Part shown: positions 1 to 11,452 of the stretch, piece by piece
Layout: each line of letters starts with the position of its first letter
Numbering within the stretch: the first letter of the stretch is position 1
DNA from: Cinnamomum chago
Lineage: Eukaryota; Streptophyta; Magnoliopsida; Laurales; Lauraceae
Assembly (NCBI GenBank): GCA_038049695.1
Contig: CP142458.1
Coordinates: 42,687,501 to 42,751,500 of the forward strand
Direction of reading: 5' to 3'
DNA length: 64,000 nucleotides
Program-made: the position numbers and the translations under genes
The notes under the pieces: generated by a model
Databases searched by the model: none
Told to the model about the DNA's origin: nothing
The model's input: the letters and a program-made list of their open reading frames with translations, nothing else

Positions 1-1932
1 AATGATAAAGCTACTAAGCTAGAACCCAAATCGGAAATGTGCTACTTCATTGGGTATCCTAAGGGAACGAGAGGAGGCATCTTTTATCATCCAAAGGAGC
101 AAAAGGTGCTTATCAGCACTCATGCTAGATACTTGGAGGATGATTGCATGATGCACCAAGAGCTTGGTTGTAAAGAAACACTTGAGGAGATTCTTTTAGA
201 AACTCCTGCAACATCTGTGCCAGATCCTGAGACTGTAGAAAATCAAGACATTCCTTTTAACACTCCGGAGCCTCGTCGTAGTGGGAGAATTTCTAGACCA
301 CCTGATAGATACCTAGGAGTGTCTTTTATGACAGACTCCGAGGATCTGGTTGAAGATCCTACTAGTTACGATGAAGCAGTAATGGATATAGATGCTGACA
401 TGTGGCAGCAAGCGATGAAATCTGAATTGGATTCTCTGTATTCCAATCAAGTCTGGGAACTTGTGGATGCACCTGAAGGGATCAAACCCATAGGGTGCAA
501 GTGGATCTACAAGAGAAAGAGAGGAGTGGATGGGAAGGTTGAAACCTTCAAAGCAAGACTGGTGGCGAAAGGATATACTCAGAAAGAGGGTATCGATTAT
601 GAGGAAACCTTCTCGCCAGTAGCCATGCTCAAGTCCATAAGGATTCTCTTAGCCATCGCATGTCATTATGACTACGAGATATGGCAGATGGATGTCAAGA
701 CAGCTTTTCTTAATGGAAGTCTTGACGAATGCATCTATATGATGCAACCAGAGGGTTTCATTGCTGGTGGCCAAGAGAACATGGTCTGTAAGCTTAAGAA
801 GTCTATTTATGGACTTAAGCAAGCATCTAGGGCTTGGAACATCAAGTTTAATCAGGCAGTCAAATCCTTTGGCTTTGATCAAAACATTGATGAACCATGT
901 GTGTATAAGAAAGGGAGTGGAAACGCAGTTGCATTTTTAGTTCTATATGTGGATGACATATTACTCATTGGAAATGATGTTGGAATGTTGTCGTCTGCTA
1001 AGGTTTGGTTATCATCTCAATTTCAGATGAAGGATTTGGGTGAGGCGAGCTATGTCTTAGGGATCAAGCTTTTGCGAGATCGCAAGAACAAGATGTTAGC
1101 CTTATCCCAATCTTCGTATATTGAGAAGATATTGGTTAAGTATAACATGCATGACTCCAAGAAGGGCTTGCTACCTTCTAGACATGGAGTACCACTATCT
1201 CGGAATCAATGTCCGAAAACACCTGAGGAGATAGACAGCATGAGGAGAGTACCATATGCATCAGCTGTTGGAAGCCTCATGTATGCAATGTTGTGTACTA
1301 GACCAGATATCTGCTTTGCCGTTGGCATGGTTAGTAGATATCAATCAAACCCTGGACCTATGCACTGGACAGCTGTTAAGCATATATTCAAGTATCTTCG
1401 GAGAACGAAAGATTATATGCTAACATACCGAGCAGATGATCTAACACCACTGGCGTATACAGACTCTGATTTCCAGTCGGATGTAGAAGGCAGAAAGTCT
1501 ACCTCGGGATACGTCTTTACTCTATCAGGAGGGGCTATATCATGGAGAAGTGTCAAGCAAGATTGTACTGCTGATTCTACCATGGAAGCAGAGTATGTGG
1601 CGGCATCGAAAGCTGCGAAGGAAGCAGTATGGCTCAGAAAATTCCTATTGGAATTGAGAGTAGTTCCTGCAGTGCAAAAACCGATTGTCATGTACTGCGA
1701 CAATACTGGTGCAGTAGCTAACTGCAAAGAGCCCAGGAATCACAAAAAAGGCAAGCATATTCAGAGAAAGTACCACTTGATCCGGGAATTCGTCCAGGAT
1801 GGAGAAATAGTGGTAGAGCAGATTGCCTCAGCAAATAACTTAGCGGTCACATTTACTAAGACTCTTACTGAGAAAGTGTTTACTTCACATGTTGAGTCTA
1901 TGGGAGTTAGGTTAGGTCGTAGTGATCTTTAG
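1..1932 (+). CDS. Ty1/copia polyprotein, 3' part: integrase tail, RT and RNase H (partial)
   Basis: The reading frame is open from the left edge, so the start and the gag/protease/integrase core lie outside. Counting residues from base 1, the integrase tail gives way to reverse transcriptase around residue 140 ([21 protein letters not shown]). The catalytic YVDD motif is at about residues 315-319. RNase H follows, with the first acidic motif AYTDSD near 485, the STMEAEY block near 526 and DNTGAV near 567. All these motifs look intact and no stop occurs before the terminal TAG. A PPT and an LTR follow directly. The RNase H wording and the LTR start resemble the Angela/Tork clade; that clade call is inference. 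It would copy element RNA in cytoplasmic particles. Activity cannot be judged without the missing 5' half. Confidence 0.93.
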   Translation, partial: NDKATKLEPKSEMCYFIGYPKGTRGGIFYHPKEQKVLISTHARYLEDDCMMHQELGCKETLEEILLETPATSVPDPETVENQDIPFNTPEPRRSGRISRPPDRYLGVSFMTDSEDLVEDPTSYDEAVMDIDADMWQQAMKSELDSLYSNQVWELVDAPEGIKPIGCKWIYKRKRGVDGKVETFKARLVAKGYTQKEGIDYEETFSPVAMLKSIRILLAIACHYDYEIWQMDVKTAFLNGSLDECIYMMQPEGFIAGGQENMVCKLKKSIYGLKQASRAWNIKFNQAVKSFGFDQNIDEPCVYKKGSGNAVAFLVLYVDDILLIGNDVGMLSSAKVWLSSQFQMKDLGEASYVLGIKLLRDRKNKMLALSQSSYIEKILVKYNMHDSKKGLLPSRHGVPLSRNQCPKTPEEIDSMRRVPYASAVGSLMYAMLCTRPDICFAVGMVSRYQSNPGPMHWTAVKHIFKYLRRTKDYMLTYRADDLTPLAYTDSDFQSDVEGRKSTSGYVFTLSGGAISWRSVKQDCTADSTMEAEYVAASKAAKEAVWLRKFLLELRVVPAVQKPIVMYCDNTGAVANCKEPRNHKKGKHIQRKYHLIREFVQDGEIVVEQIASANNLAVTFTKTLTEKVFTSHVESMGVRLGRSDL

Positions 1933-1946
1933 TGCAAGTGGGAGAT
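1933..1946 (+). other. Polypurine tract of the copia element
   Basis: A purine-rich AAGTGGGAGA sits directly before the LTR start TGTTGGG. This is the usual plus-strand priming site of Ty1/copia elements and fixes the LTR 5' end at 1947. Confidence 0.75.
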
Positions 1947-3680
1947 TGTTGGGATTGGTGTATGCCCTAAAGCCCACTGACTACAATTACATCTCTGTTA
2001 CTGGATATTTATTGGTTATTTAATAGAATGACATCTTTCTCTTATTACTTGTGTATATGTATGGTTGTGTAAGGCCCATTGTTTTCTAGTAATGACTTGG
2101 GTGTGTAGTGGCTACACACAGTTAGGTCTGAGTCATGGACACTTGAAACAATAAACTTGTTCATAACTAAGAGATGGAGTTGGGCACTTCATCTTGGTAT
2201 AAGTTATAATGAGATACTCTCCTGTATTCAGGGTGACTTACCCAAGTCACGGGAGGCTTTTCCGGATTTATCTCATTAGTGCATGTGTCATGCATTGAAC
2301 AGGACCACTTGTAGGTGTGATCTCTAAAATAGTACTATCACAGAGAGAGATCAATTCACCTCTTGCTACTGAGTGACCAGTGCTCTTAATCTTGAGCATT
2401 TGTGGATGAACTGGCGAAGTCGAGTTCTTGTACTTTAATTCACTATGGGTGAGATCATGTTCATGGGTCAACAGCTCTGTGTTTTGGGTACTCGGGCTTG
2501 ATTAGTTAGGACGTGCAAATGCAATATGGAATCTATGCCATCGTGTGATGGAATGATCGTGCCCTTGGAATTATCCAATTAATCATCAGAATCTAAGATC
2601 TTAGTATATGGAAGTTCCATATGGATATTGAACTTGAGGGTCGCTCCCTGGATCAAGAGTATGATATCCTGATGATGATTAAGTCAAGGGTATGAAGTTC
2701 TAAGGATGAGATGTAATCAAGAAGGTAGATAGTGCATCGGTTAACCTACTTGATTATGGATGTTACATAGAGGGGCATTGTGGTCATTGTACTTGGTAGG
2801 TCAAAGACAATCGTCAGTTTATGATGAGCTTTATTTACAATTTAATATTTGTCCCTGGAGTGCAACCATAACTCTTTAGTGGAATGAGTTAGGGTTAAAA
2901 TGATCTTAATGTTGCTATGGGGTTAGCATGGACATTTCGGTCATTTTGGGAGCCAAGGGCAAATATGTCTTTTGGTCCCTCTTCTAGCCACTTTCCTATA
3001 TTGGCATGGTTTCCTAATTTAATTATATGATATGTGGTTGAATTAATTTTGTGGAAGAATAATTTTGAGTTTAAATTCAAATAGGCTTTTGATGGCATAC
3101 ATGAATTTAACTCTAGCTAAATTATTAACTAGTGGGCCATGGTGTGTTTATCTATCTTGTGGGCCAGCCATAAGGGGAGCCACTTGTGTGAGGTTTCCAA
3201 GTTTGACTAGGTATCTTTACTTGGAAGGAAGAACTCCTCTTTGGGTAAGAATTCCTATAATTAAAGTTTACTAATTTTTAGTATCTTTAATTAGAAAGTG
3301 TTGCACAACTAAAGGGGCTGGTTGCTTATTTTATGGGATTATCATTCCTATTAGAAAGAGAACTCTTAAAAGGAATGTGATCTTTATAAATAGAGAGAAA
3401 CTACCCTTGGGCGTGCAACATAGAAAGCAAGGATAGAATTCTACCCTAGGCGTGAAACACATAGGCCAAAGAGAGAAGCACACTCACGCCCAGCCCATTG
3501 CTGCCTTCTTCTTCTTCATTGGAGAGAGGAGATCAGGTCCTGGGCCTTTTCCACAAATTGTAGATTCAGAAAACCCTTCTTGGAATCCATATTCTGATCC
3601 CACAATCAAAGCCAATCAGATTAGGCTGTGGAATAGAAGAGAAGATCAAAGGAGAAACTATTGCAGAAATTCTTGCAACA
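1947..3680 (+). repeat. 3' LTR of the copia element (3' end uncertain)
   Basis: The LTR begins TGTTGGGATTGG straight after the PPT. It contains a TATA box at 3385-3392 and then a roughly 300-bp R/U5-like stretch. A TGTTG...CAACA pair would place the end at 3680, giving 1,734 bp, a length typical of Angela-type elements. The sequence to about 3870 also looks U5-like, so the true end may lie further right. The 5' LTR is outside the window, so neither the end nor a target-site duplication can be confirmed. Small open frames inside are not supported as genes. Confidence 0.7.
3385..3392 (+). promoter_or_regulatory. LTR TATA box
   Basis: TATAAATA lies in an AT-rich U3 context about 300 bp before the candidate LTR end, where the core promoter of a copia LTR is expected. 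Confidence 0.55.
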
Positions 3681-3977
3681 TACATTGCTGGTTGCAGGCT
3701 GAGTTCAGGCCTTTGAAGGCTTTCTTTTCAGAGATTTGAGGCATTCATATCATCAAGGTATTAGTCCTCTATCATCTCCTTGCATTGTACACATGTTGAT
3801 CATGATTTCATGGAGTTTTTATGCATGTTTCATGGCTGCCATATCAGATTTGGTTTTGTTTTAAAAACCTGAAAAACCATACCAGCCATGGACGTCCAAG
3901 TTCAGATCTGTTATGCATGAACTTTCACAATGGACCCAAAATTGTCCCAAAGAGTGAACCGAAAAACCAAACCATGG

Positions 3978-4160
3978 TCCCCTAACTCGCCACATACAGC
4001 TTGTTGGGTCACAAGACCCAAACCAAAAATCAAAACCCGACCCCCTAACTTGCCACATACAGCCTGTTAGGTCACAAGGTCAAAACCAAAACCAAAAACC
4101 TGACCCCCTAACCTGCCACATACAGCTTGTTAGGTCACAAGGTCAAAATCAAAACCAAAA
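3978..4160. repeat. Three tandem ~63-bp repeats
   Basis: Three imperfect units of about 60-65 bp share the cores CCCCTAAC, GCCACATACAGC and GTCACAAG, each followed by AAACC-rich spacer. They lie between the copia LTR and the PPT of the Ty3 element. They may be 3' untranslated sequence of either element. Confidence 0.75.
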
Positions 4161-4382
4161 AACCAAAACCAAATCCAAATCCAAATGTCATTCCCAAAAT
4201 CTTGCCTTGAGATGGTACGTGATCCCTCTCACTACCATAAATTCCCCTGGAAGCTCAAAAGGCTACTCCATAAAAAAAAATGCTCAAAGACTCTTGGTCA
4301 AGTCAAAAGCTCTTCTTCAAGATTCTCTTCAAGGCACATCGACTGCAAAAGCTATATCGTCGCTGTACCTCGAGGGGGCATT
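4161..4382 (+). other. Probable 3' internal end and polypurine tract of a Ty3 element
   Basis: CGAGGGGGCATT abuts the LTR start at 4383. A G-rich tract immediately before TNTTGACACC is the usual PPT-LTR junction in Tat/Athila-type elements. It implies that the left-arm LTR is, or was copied from, a 3' LTR. I see no coding motif in the preceding 200 bp. Confidence 0.55.
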
Positions 4383-5730
4383 TCTTGACACCAAAAATGT
4401 CACTTTGCCTCTTCATACCAAAAGCTACATTGAGCCGCATCCTACCAAAAATAGGCAGGCGCCACTTCAAGCATCAGATCTTGTCAGAATCAAACAAAAA
4501 CTGCAAGGTCATTCAAAACAACCAAAAGAGAGGTACACATGAAGTTTCGGGCCATTCCGACATCATTTGGTCTAGCTTCACTTCTCCAACAGCTAAGCAG
4601 CAGCTCCCGGCGGCAACAGTGTCGAAGACCCCAAATCTTCGATCAGAGCCTACGGATGGTCTCAAAATACCTCCGAAAGGCTACATGTCAAGTTTCAAGT
4701 CAAACCGACACCGTTTGACCCTCCATCAACTCTCAAGCAGCAAAATCAAGCCCTTAGGTAGCGAGAACTACCGAGGTCGTCACTCATCAAACAGAGCACA
4801 TAGGCGGCTTCTGCATACCTCAAAAGGGCTGCGCATCAAATTTCAGGTCATTCTGACAACGTTTGACCCACTTTCGATGCTCGGGAACAAAATCAAAGCC
4901 TACCGGCGGCGGAGCACCCCGGGACCATGGCACCCAATTTGGAGCTTGTGGATCATCTCAAAATGACTCCAGTAGGCTCCCCATCAAATTTCAGGTCAAT
5001 CGGACATCGTTTGACCGAAAGTCAAAGCTTGGCATTTCCCTCGCGGTGAAATAAAGGCAAGCGTTTGCATGACTCCAAATGGCTTCAAAACTCAAATAAA
5101 AGCCTATGGTTGGTCTTATCTACTGATGGGGGAGTCACACGTCGAATTTCAGGTCAATCGGACATCGTTTGACCAGAAGTCAAAGCTCGGCATTTCCCTC
5201 GCAGTGAAATAAAGGCAAGCGTTTGCATGACTCCAAATGGCTTCAAAACTCAAACGAAAGCCTATGGTTGGTCCTATCTACTGATGAGGAAGCTACCCAT
5301 CAAATTTCAGGTCAATCGGACATCGTTTGGCCGAAAGTCAAAGCTCGGCATTTCCCTCGTAGTGAAATCAAAGTCAAGCGTTTGCGGGACCCAAAACGGC
5401 TTCAAAACCTGAACAAAAGCCTATGGTTGGTCTCGTCTACTGCTCAAGAAGCTACACGTCGAATTTCAGGTCATTCCGACATCGTTTGACCTAGTTTCGA
5501 CGCTTGACAAAAAAATCGGCAGTTCTCCACAGCAAAGTCTTCGGCTTTTCAGAAAATGAGAAACTTTGCAATCCGATTTGCACGGCTTCTCGTCAGGTTT
5601 TCTTGAGGGAAATCTAGCCAATAAATGAGAGGAAATTCCAAGAAAAATGCAGGAGAAAACAGAAGCGAGAACGGACGAAAAACTGCGAAGAAAAGGCGAC
5701 CGGAAGACGGCCGACCATGGGGCACAAACC

Positions 5731-5752
5731 CCATGGTCGCCGGCGACCATGG
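5731..5752. repeat. 22-bp perfect palindrome in LTR U3
   Basis: A self-complementary block centred on GTCGCCGGCGAC and bounded by CCATG/CATGG. Another inverted pair, CCATGGGG...CCCCATGG, adjoins it on the left. The right arm carries an extra copy of the unit (16633-16692). Confidence 0.9.
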
Positions 5753-7201
5753 AGGTCCGGGCCGCCGGACCTCGCCCAAAAACCCCGTTTTTCAGGTACT
5801 TTTTGCGTTTCGAATTGATTGGCCCCTGTGATTTTTCCAAAATCTGATTTTTTGTGCATGATATCCGTCGATCTTCATCAACATCACGGATCCATCACTG
5901 GAATCATTAGATCATCATCGGACGCCTCAAGATCGTCAAACGGCTAACCAAGAAAGCACACTTTCTGCCCGCCCGATCGCGAAATCGACTGGACAGATGT
6001 TGCTGGCCCGCTGACATCAACCAATGTCTGAAATTGGATCACCATCCGACATCAAATGGTATGTGGGTCCATTGGTGATCATCGCAAGAAGAATCCCAAA
6101 GGATGCGGCATGGCCCGCGACTCTTCAAGCGCCCAGGCAATCAATTAATGAAGTTAAATGACCCGTTTATGGAAAGTTAGTGCGGTCATTAACTCATTAT
6201 TTTGAACGGCCCAATCAGAAGCAAGCAAATGGGAGTTACAAGTCCAAGTAATCATGACATTAAAATCATGAAACTCCCATCATCATGGAGATTAAAGGCG
6301 ATTAAATGCCCATCACTCTCCATCGGCCAATCAAATTCAAGGAAAAAGGAGTTACAAAACAAGTAAATAAAAACTTGTAACTCCTCCCATCATGAGCATT
6401 AATACCATAAATGCTCATAAACTCTCCTAAATGACTACCAAAGGCCTATAAATAGGAGGGTCATTCCAAGGGAAACGGATCCAAAGAAAAATCGCCAGAA
6501 AATCATTCAAACATCCTCGGAGAAATCTCTACAACTCTGCTCCTTCAAGAAAACTCTGCAGCAACCAACACTACAAGGTGATCAAAGCCCCTTGGGGGGC
6601 CACCCCCCCCCCCCCCCAAGGCCACCTCTCCTTCTATCCAACATGGCTAGATGCGGCTTTTCAACCCGTCTACTCAGCTTTTTACCGGATATAGGACCTT
6701 ATCTTGGTCCTTATCCTCTAAAAATCTGAGGTTGGAGCCAAGCCAAGAAATCAAGCATCAAAGTTCTCATCTGAAGGACGATGGCGGAGTCCATACATGA
6801 CTCGCGACTGTCAATCTGAACGGGTCCCCCACAATCGCATGAAAAGTTAGATTCCATTTCTTTCTTTTCTATTGTATTGTATTTTTTCTTAAAGAGACAC
6901 AAAATTCACATTTCTTGTCTTTTCATTATTGATGAGATTTGTAAACCGCCTTTCACGGCAAACAAAGAAAATCGCCTCTCACGGCATTCAAAACAAACTT
7001 GTCTCTTTTCTTTAAAATATGTGTGCAATGGAAAGTTAGGAAAAAGTTGATTTCCTTTCTACTTGTGAAGGTGAATCTCCGGATCACTACTCTAAATTCC
7101 AAGTAGAAAAGAAAATCTGGCATACCCACAAAAATGTTGATACCCGCCTTTCTTTCTTCCCTCTCCCTCCTTCCGGACCCCGACAGACCCGGGGCGGATG
7201 G

Positions 7202-9107
7202 TGTTAGGAATTTTGTATTTGCAATTTGATGGATGCATTTGCACTTTAGCATCATTTGATTTACACACACTTGCATTGATTTAGAAAATCTTGAAATATT
7301 GATTTTTACATGCATTGGTTTTTAAATTTGGAAAAGTACTTGTTTTATGCATGTTTTGTTTCTAAACTTGGATGCATTGGTTTTAGAATACAAACTCTTT
7401 TGAAAACCTAATTCTTTATGCATTATATTTGGAAAATCACTTTGTGAATTTAGGTTTGAGCCTTGCATACATTCATCACTTTCAGAATCAGTTTTGTATG
7501 CATTTCTCATTTGAATAGAGTTTTATCAAATCAAGCTAGCCTTTGGTTTTAAACTTTTGAATCTTTTTAGGCTTTGTGTGTATCATGTTTTTAAACATCT
7601 TAGAATGACTTAGAACATGTTATTCAAGCTTGATTTAATGGCCCAAAGTTCCACCAAGAAAAACTTTGTTAATTGCAAAAGTGGAAATTTTGGGGTCCTG
7701 GCAGTGTCGCCGGTCGACCGAGACCTGCTTCCCGGTCGACCGGGAACACTGTCGGTCGAGTGTGCAGGTTTTGAACTGAAACCTGCCAACGGTCAAAAAT
7801 ATGACCGTTGTGCTTTCTCGGTCGACCGAGACCTCTTTGCAGGTCGACCGAGGACTAGCCGTTGGCAACTTTTTGCTATAAAATTGAGTTCTTTCCTTTG
7901 TCCAAAGTTGGAGATTTTTAAGCCTTCCTTGAGGAGCTTTGAGACAAGACAAAGGGGATGAACTAAGAGAGACCAAAGGGGTCATTAAGTGAAGCTTAAG
8001 CTTGGATCAACTAAGTTAAATCTCCAAGTAAGTTTTACTTTTAATTAATCATTTGTTATGTGCTTTATTTGAAACTTTGGAAAATGATTTCAAGCATGAT
8101 AACAATGATGTGTTGAATCCATTCTTCCCTTCATCTTTGATATTCAAGATTGGATTCATCACTTTGATTTCAACCTAAGTTTTGTTTTAAACTTTCTTAA
8201 TCATGCTTAGCCTAAATCTTTGATTTCTTTTATTGCATGATTATTTCACTTGGTTGAAACTTCCCTTGTTGTTTTCATTCATTTAATCTTTGGTCAAATT
8301 AGTTTTGAAAACAACATTGCACATGCATCACTTGATTAGGCTTAAACTCTTTCATACAACTTGTGATCTTTAGATTTTCATATCATTCACAAGTGTGTAA
8401 TTGTTCAAGTGATTTGCATAGAACTTCAATCATATCTTTTTGTGCCTTAAACTTTCGAATTGCATTAAGCATAAATTGATTGAGCTTACTTTTTAAACTT
8501 GATTGAAGTTTTCACACACACACTTCATAAGCATACATCTTTGCATTTCTTTGAGTGTTTGTGTGAGTTAGTTTTCATTTTCATATCCGCCTATTTTAGA
8601 GGCAAATACATTGTGCTTAAATTGTATCTCTTGGAGTGTTCTTTTGTGAAGACACCATCTTAGAGAAATATTCATTTGTAAAGGTTATTGCTTAGCCTAA
8701 GAAAAGCATCTTGTAAGGTTATTGCTTAGCCTAAGAAAAGCATTTTGTAAAGGTTATTGCTTAGCCTAGAAAAGCACATTGAGAGGTTGTTGTTTAGCCT
8801 AGAAAAACAACATTGTAAGGGTTATTGCTTAGCCTAGTAAAAAGCATAAATAGTGGAAATCCGGTGGGGTGATTAGATCACAAGCCGGTAGTGGATGTAG
8901 GCATTGAGGCCGAACCACTATAAATCTTGGTGTTGTGGTGCTTACTTGTGGTGATTCATTTATTAGCTTCCGCATCTTGTTTGCTTTATATCATCACATG
9001 TGACTAGTTTGTTTTAAAGAGTTAAAATTGCTTGAATTGGTCACAATTGTAGCTCACCCTATTCACCCCCCCCCCCCCCTCTAGGGTTAGGATCCCAAGA
9101 ACTTTCA
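7202..9107 (+). mobile_element. Solo LTR, Sirevirus-like, in the left arm
   Basis: It begins TGTTAGGA and ends CTTTCA, is 1,906 bp long, and is flanked by the 5-bp duplication GATGG (7197-7201 and 9108-9112). The right arm has the uninterrupted site with one GATGG-like copy. A TATA box TATAAAA is at 7877-7883. The end shows the TTCACCCCC...CTCTAGG signature common in Sirevirus-type LTRs. U3 carries perfect palindromes around GGTCGACC at 7711-7720, 7731-7744 and 7818-7829. There is no internal region, so this is a recombination-derived solo LTR. Clade assignment is inference. Confidence 0.9.
8681..8849. repeat. Five tandem ~35-bp repeats inside the solo LTR
   Basis: Five units share the core GGTTATTGCTTAGCCTA followed by an A-rich tail and GCAT. 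They lie about 800 bp downstream of the TATA box, in the transcribed R/U5 part. The fourth unit is the most diverged. Confidence 0.85.
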
Positions 9108-9149
9108 GATGGCAACGGAGGAGGAACGGAGGGGCGCGGTCCATCAAGC

Positions 9150-9168
9150 TGGCACACCCGGTGGGACC
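9150..9168 (+). other. Primer-binding site, left arm
   Basis: TGGCACACCCGGTGGGACC starts three bases after the LTR end. The TGG start (complement of the tRNA CCA end) and the position identify it as a PBS. The matching tRNA was not identified by eye. Confidence 0.8.
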
Positions 9169-10850
9169 CTGTTCATTTGAGAACACAATGTTTGGATTCT
9201 TTGGCTCCTTTTAGTTGGTGGCCTATGTTGGATCTTGCATCTAAAAAAAACACATGAGATGGGATTCTTGGAAATTTCTTCTTTTGAGTTTATTTCCAGT
9301 CTTTCTTGTTTCAAAAAAAAATTCTCAAAAAGAAACAAAATCTGATTTATAAAAATTTCAGATTTCCCTCTTTTGGATTCACAGTTGAGAAACTTTTGTT
9401 TCTTCCTTTTCGGACTTCGAGATCGCAGAAATGTTGAACTCATTTTCGGAATGGAACACCATTCGCTCTCTTTTATGAATCCACAACAAAAAATCTGATT
9501 TAACAAAAAAACTTCAGATTTCTCCCTTTTGGGTTTAAGTTGAGAAACTTTGGTTTCTTCCTTTTTGGATTTCGAGATCGCAGAAATGTTGAACTCATTT
9601 TTGGAATGGAACACCATTCGTTCTCTTCTATGAATCCACAAAAAAAAAATCTGATTTAAAAAAAAAACTTCAGATTTCTCCCTTTTGGGTTTAAGTTGAG
9701 AAACTTTGGTTTCTTCCTTCTCGGACTTCGAGATCGCAAAAATGTTGAACTCAATTTCGGAATGGAACACCATTCACTCTCTTCTATGAATCCACAAAAA
9801 AAAATCTGATTTAAAAAAAAAATTCAGATTTCTCCCTTTTGGGTTTAAGTTGAGAAATTTTGGCTTCTTCCTTTTCGGACTTCGAGATCGTAGAAATGTT
9901 GAACTCATTTTCGGAATGGAACACCATTCGTTCTCTTCTATGAATCCATAAAAAAAATCTTTAAAAAAAAAACCACTAAGATTGCACCAATTGCGTTCTT
10001 TGACAAAAGTGGATCTAAGAAAAGCCTTGTCCAGAGTGTAGAGACAGCTAGACTGTTCTAGGCAAGGGTCCTCCAAACGGGTTCATTAAGTAATCCTACC
10101 CTTACCTGGGGGCTGATCTATCAACTGAGGTTTCATAAGATCGAATTGGAGATCTATGTGAACTCTTAAAAAAAATCTTCAAAAAAAAAAAAAAAAGAAC
10201 AAAAAAAAAAAACTTCTGTCATTTTTGGATTCATATTTGAGAAATCCTGGTTCCTTCCTTTTCGGACTTCGAGATCGCAGAAATGTTGAACTCATTTTCG
10301 GATTGGAATACCATTTGCTCTCTTCTATAAAGTCCAATCTTGACACTTTCAAAAAAAAAAACTTCCGTCACTTTTGGATTCACATTTAAGAAATCCCGGT
10401 TCCTTCCTTTTCGGACTTTCGACCTCGCAGAAATATTGAGCTCATTTTCGGATTGGAATACCATTTGCTCTCTCCTATGAATCCAATCTTGACCTTTCAA
10501 AAATCCCATCTCGTGTCCTTTCCAAGGATGCGATTTGCAACATTTGTGCCTAGCGGTGCTAGTACGCCCTTTCGGGTCTACTGTATTCGCAAACGACACA
10601 TTTGTATCTCAACCTTATATCATTTTACCTTGAGTGAGCTTTGCTTCTCGGTAATTTGAATTAAGGTTCACAATTGCTTCTAGCAGTCACTGGGACGCTC
10701 ATTCTGAGCTGACCCTACCTGCGTTTAGAACAATTGTGCCCTCTATGGCTTTTCTGCCTTCCTCATGTTGCTTGGGCTGGGCCATGTCCCCTCGGGCGAC
10801 TTGAATAGGCGAAACCATAGTATTTTCCGTTTATGATCACCATATTCTTG
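9169..10850 (+). repeat. Retroelement leader with ~155-bp tandem repeats, left arm
   Basis: Between PBS and ORF1 lie four units of about 155 bp: the marker ATTCG/ATTCA...CTCT recurs at 9461, 9616, 9772 and 9926. Two related units of about 150 bp have markers at 10313 and 10463. Each unit contains a homopurine/homopyrimidine run of A and T. Long frames on the opposite strand simply read the repeat and are not supported as genes. The leader also holds a short stretch near 10080-10140 shared with the right arm. Confidence 0.85.
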
Positions 10851-10900
10851 TGATTACTAATGGATATGGTCTTGTTTCAGAAGTTTTCCAAAAACTAACA

Positions 10901-11452
10901 ATGGCAGCTTCATTAACCATCACCTTTGATGAGAACAAGTACCAGCTCATGCTCCAAGACAAACAAACCAAGCGCACTTACAAGCGCCCTGCCAGCTGCC
11001 GAAGCGTCATTTCCATCGGCAACTCAGAAGACACCGGGTCAAACTCTACTCCCCGGACCATTGTCTTCGGGTCATTGGGACCATTCCCACTACCCGCAGA
11101 AGAAACCGCACCTGCCAAAAAGCAGAGAACCGCCCCTCAACGTATCACTACAGTGATACCAAGGGCGATCATCAAGAAGCCTGAGGCCCGTAGCGCTCCT
11201 GCAAAACCTCAACCTACAAGAAACCAGGTCCGCTCAAAGACTTGGTCTCCAAGGCCTTCACCCAAACAGCGAAGGTCACAAACATCAGCAAAGCCAGCCT
11301 ACCTGGCCCCGCTCAAGGAGAACCAGTTCTACCCTCTCGCATACATGAAAGAGGAGAAACCTACCCTCCGCCAAACAAAACCAACTCAGCACAAGCCGGC
11401 TTGCTCATACAAGCCCAAAATCAAATCGTGCATCGTAAGGCCTCCGCAATGA
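10901..11452 (+). pseudogene. ORF1 of the Ty3 element, left-arm copy (truncated)
   Basis: The frame opens MAASLTITFDENKY and gives a basic, proline/serine/lysine-rich protein of about 183 residues without any enzymatic motif. An extra ORF ahead of gag is known from some Tat-lineage elements (Ogre-like); its function there is not settled. An upstream ATG at 10850 is also in frame, but the right-arm copy begins with the equivalent of 10901, followed by TASLTITF. The frame is cut at the inverted-repeat junction near 11449, and the TGA that follows comes from the junction itself. The TTGTTTCAG just upstream resembles a splice acceptor, but no splicing evidence exists. Confidence 0.7.

Larger units (their letters stand above)
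4383..9146 (+). repeat. Left-arm LTR of the Ty3 (Tat/Athila-type) element, split by a solo LTR
   Basis: The first bases are TCTTGACACC where the right-arm copy has TGTTGACACC, so the terminal G appears mutated. It ends CCATCA at 9146, three bases before the PBS. A TATAAATA box lies near 6450. The LTR is about 2,853 bp when the insertion 7202-9107 and one 5-bp duplicate are removed. A 22-bp perfect palindrome centred on GTCGCCGGCGAC lies at 5731-5752. A poly-C run occurs near 6605-6620. Confidence 0.88.

Noticed and set aside
3452-3739. 95-codon frame in the copia LTR
   Set aside because: Lies in R/U5, no motif, typical of LTR by-products.
5466-5859. Overlapping frames of 66-124 codons on both strands, mirrored at 16498-16957
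   Set aside because: They read through the U3 palindromes of the Ty3 LTR in several frames; symmetry keeps both strands open.
8681-8849. CRISPR-like spaced repeats
   Set aside because: Units are contiguous imperfect tandem repeats in a plant LTR, with no spacers.
9144-10076. Long frames (up to 209 codons) on the minus strand of the leader, mirrored at 14227-15141
   Set aside because: They translate the 155-bp tandem repeat over and over, lie antisense to the element, and contain no domain; they stay open because of repeat length and composition.
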